Under the pieces are notes generated by a model that was given only the letters and a program-made list of their open reading frames with translations, ran no database searches and was not told the DNA's origin. DNA of 6,269 nucleotides from Rhodospirillales bacterium (GTDB lineage: Bacteria > Pseudomonadota > Alphaproteobacteria > Rhodospirillales > Casp-alpha2): contig JANRAT010000143.1 in NCBI GenBank assembly GCA_030727885.1, positions 1 to 6,269 of the forward strand, written 5' to 3'. Positions 4,610 through 6,269 of the stretch are shown piece by piece. The number at the start of each line of letters is the position of its first letter. The stretch's first letter is position 1. Both the position numbers and the translations under genes were made by a program.

Positions 4610-5557
4610 ATGAACAAACCATCTGAAACCGTGCCGCATGGCATGAATGTCTTTGATCGCAAGCTGGTGCAGCGCCATCGTGACCGCGCCGCACAGTATC
4701 TTCACGACCATGATTTTCTGCTTATGGAAGGTGCAGAGCGTCTTTGTGACCGTCTTCTCGATATAAACAGACAATTTTCAATCGGTCTTGATCTCGGCTG
4801 TCATGGCGGCGAGATGGCCGGCGTCCTCAAATCCATCGGCAGGATCGATACACTGATACAGGCAGATCTTTCACACGGGATGGCCCGCCGGGCCGAAACG
4901 CGCGCGAATATCCCAAGCGTGGTCGCTGATGAGGAACTGCTGCCGTTCGCCCTGAACGCCTTTGACATCGTTGTTTCGAATTTAAGCCTGCACTGGGTCA
5001 ATGACCTGCCCGGAGCGCTGGCGCAAATCCGTATGTCATTGAAACCCGACGGTCTGTTGCTGGCGCAGATATTCGGCGGCGACACACTATATGAACTACG
5101 GTCCGTACTGGGTGAGGCAGAACTCGAAATGGATGGCGGCTGGAGTCCCAGGATTTCGCCGTTTGCCGATGTCCGGGACCTCGGGGCACTTCTGCAACGG
5201 GCTGGATTCGCGCTGCCGGTGGTCGACAAGGACACCATCACCGTGCGCTACAGCGACCCCTTCAAACTATTGAAGGATTTGCGTGGCATGGGTGAAAGCA
5301 ACGCTGTACTGGAACGTCGGAAAACACCGCTGAAACGTCAGACCCTGATGGCCGGGATGGCAAAATATATCGAACGTTTCGCCGATGACGATGGCCGGGT
5401 ACCGGCAACGTTTGAGATTTTGACGATGACCGCGTGGGCTCCGGCTCCCAGCCAGCAAAAACCCCTGCAACCCGGTAGCGCCGGGCGCAGCCTTGCACAG
5501 GCGCTCGGTGGCGATGAGATATCGCTGGGTGAAAAAGCCGACCCAAAACGGGGTTAA
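4610..5557 (+). CDS. NDUFAF5-like methyltransferase-fold protein (possible complex I assembly factor)
   Basis: Class I SAM-fold protein of 315 residues with strong resemblance to mitochondrial NDUFAF5, a complex I assembly factor that hydroxylates an arginine of NDUFS7 (bacterial NuoB). Shared landmarks: NVFDRKL at 13-19, LDLGCHGG (motif I) at 60-67, QADLS at 84-88, VADEELLPF, SNLSLHWVNDLPGAL at 123-137, LKPDG, GGDTLYELR at 146-154, GGWSPRISPFADV, DLRGMGESN at 213-221, VPATFEI, and SQQKPLQPGSA near the C-terminus. Motif I has His where many methyltransferases have Gly or Ala. Whether the bacterial protein hydroxylates NuoB is inference; databases often label such proteins BioC-like, but pimelate synthesis is not supported here. 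The ATG at 4610 lacks a ribosome-binding site, and an in-frame ATG at 4643 (starting MNVFDRKL, 304 residues) is possible but also lacks one. Its stop overlaps the stop of the convergent desaturase. Confidence 0.93.
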   Translation: MNKPSETVPHGMNVFDRKLVQRHRDRAAQYLHDHDFLLMEGAERLCDRLLDINRQFSIGLDLGCHGGEMAGVLKSIGRIDTLIQADLSHGMARRAETRANIPSVVADEELLPFALNAFDIVVSNLSLHWVNDLPGALAQIRMSLKPDGLLLAQIFGGDTLYELRSVLGEAELEMDGGWSPRISPFADVRDLGALLQRAGFALPVVDKDTITVRYSDPFKLLKDLRGMGESNAVLERRKTPLKRQTLMAGMAKYIERFADDDGRVPATFEILTMTAWAPAPSQQKPLQPGSAGRSLAQALGGDEISLGEKADPKRG

Positions 5558-6269
5558 TTAATACTCAGCTTTCTATCGGTTTTGCGGCTGGACATGGTAA
5601 GTGCCTTGAACGAAATCAGCCGTTGTCTGGCTTCATCCCAAAGCGCCAGTTTGAAGCACGAAAGGCTGTCTTTAAGGCCTATCCTGTTGACCTGTCTTAA
5701 TTCCGGCATATCGTTCAGACACGCGCTCAGCCGATAGTTGGGAACGCGGTTCGACAGATGATGGATATGATGAATGCCGATACATCCGGTAAACCAGCGA
5801 AGCAGTTTGGGCAGATCGTAAAAACTGCTGGCCATCACCGACGCGACAAAGAAATCCCAGTCGCGGTCATCTTTCCAGAACGTATGTTCAAACTGGTGTT
5901 GAACGTAAAAAAGCCAAACCCCTGTTGCGGAAGCAATCAGTGAAATGGGCACCTGAACCATCAGGACCTCAATAAAGCCAAAAGCGTAACCGAGTCCGGC
6001 AACAGCGCCCAGAATACCCAGATTCGTCCCCATGACACTGATCAGCAGCTTCGGATGACTGCGAATCAGGTCGAGCGGCAGGCGATATTTTACAAAAAAC
6101 AGATAGATTGGCCCGACCCCCAGGATCGACATCGGATTGCGATAGAGGCGATAGGCCAGTCGTTTCCATTTTGGCAGAGTTAAGTATTCATCTACGGTCA
6201 ACACGTTGACGTCACCAATTCCGCGTTTCGCCAAGTTACCGCAGGTCGCGTGGTGTGAATTGTGTTCCT
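5554..6269 (-). CDS. Membrane fatty acid desaturase, C-terminal part (N-terminus beyond the right window edge)
   Basis: Integral-membrane di-iron desaturase that inserts a double bond into acyl chains of membrane lipids; 237 residues are visible. The fragment opens with EHNSHHATCGN, the second histidine box (H-x-x-H-H, residues 2-6), followed by KRGIGDVNVLTVDEY. Next come hydrophobic segments at about 47-61, 75-101 and 105-121, the QHQFEHTFW stretch at about 123-131, and the third histidine box HHIHH at 166-170 in GIHHIHHLSNRVPNYRL. The first histidine box (H-D-x-x-H) is expected beyond 6269. The pattern matches the omega-6/delta-12-like bacterial group; regioselectivity cannot be read from sequence. 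The frame is open to the window end with no start visible; TTG at 6234 is internal, since the second box precedes it. It converges with the NDUFAF5-like gene, the two stops sharing TTAA at 5554-5557. Confidence 0.94.
   Translation of the reverse strand, partial: EHNSHHATCGNLAKRGIGDVNVLTVDEYLTLPKWKRLAYRLYRNPMSILGVGPIYLFFVKYRLPLDLIRSHPKLLISVMGTNLGILGAVAGLGYAFGFIEVLMVQVPISLIASATGVWLFYVQHQFEHTFWKDDRDWDFFVASVMASSFYDLPKLLRWFTGCIGIHHIHHLSNRVPNYRLSACLNDMPELRQVNRIGLKDSLSCFKLALWDEARQRLISFKALTMSSRKTDRKLSIN

Noticed and set aside
4601..4774. Upstream extension of comF to 311 residues
   Set aside because: It is antisense to the methyltransferase N-terminus. The ATG at 4600 has a good GGAGG and gives the usual ComF start.
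4801..5241. 146-codon minus-strand open frame
   Set aside because: It is a shadow of the NDUFAF5-like gene with low-complexity Ser/Arg composition and no ribosome-binding site.
1..6269. CRISPR arrays, transposons, phage or defence modules
   Set aside because: No direct repeat series, transposase or integrase motifs, terminal repeats, or defence-type domains were seen on either strand; the genes are ordinary chromosomal ones.

Overview
This window reads as a compact, gene-dense piece of an alphaproteobacterial chromosome with a base composition by eye in the mid-50s % GC. The assignment rests on the protein sequences. UbiG carries the alphaproteobacterial WLPVGTHDWKKFVKP stretch, there is a methyltransferase strongly similar to mitochondrial NDUFAF5, and a DUF1178 protein sits next to a Nit-type amidase and a glutaredoxin. 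I see no RNA genes, insertion sequences, phage genes, CRISPR array or signs of recent transfer. The genus cannot be named from the sequence alone.

Layout, left to right: the N-terminal 258 codons of aspartate kinase lysC (minus, running off the left edge); a 153-bp divergent spacer with several inverted repeats; ubiG (plus), ending 6 bp from the end of a convergent DUF1178 gene (minus); a broken class I methyltransferase (plus); a Nit-family carbon-nitrogen hydrolase, glutaredoxin grxC and comF (all minus, apparently one operon transcribed comF-grxC-nit); an NDUFAF5-like methyltransferase (plus), head-to-head with comF; and a fatty acid desaturase (minus), which runs off the right edge and therefore lacks its N-terminus here.

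Functional themes are housekeeping. UbiG makes ubiquinone. The NDUFAF5-like protein may help assemble complex I, which reduces ubiquinone. GrxC uses glutathione, and the adjacent Nit-type amidase probably repairs deaminated glutathione. The desaturase adjusts membrane lipids, and LysC starts the aspartate-family amino acid pathway. ComF is a conserved phosphoribosyltransferase-fold protein of unclear role outside competent bacteria.

I did not find a convincing undescribed multi-gene system. The most unusual points are: (1) the methyltransferase remnant at 2240-2700, whose pieces lie in three reading frames because of an apparent deletion of the SAM-binding motif and a one-base excess in a C4G7 tract; (2) two convergent gene pairs that share palindromic stop tetranucleotides (CTAG and TTAA); (3) a head-to-head pair with only 9 bp between start codons; and (4) overlapping dyads with an 8-bp CCGG period directly upstream of ubiG.
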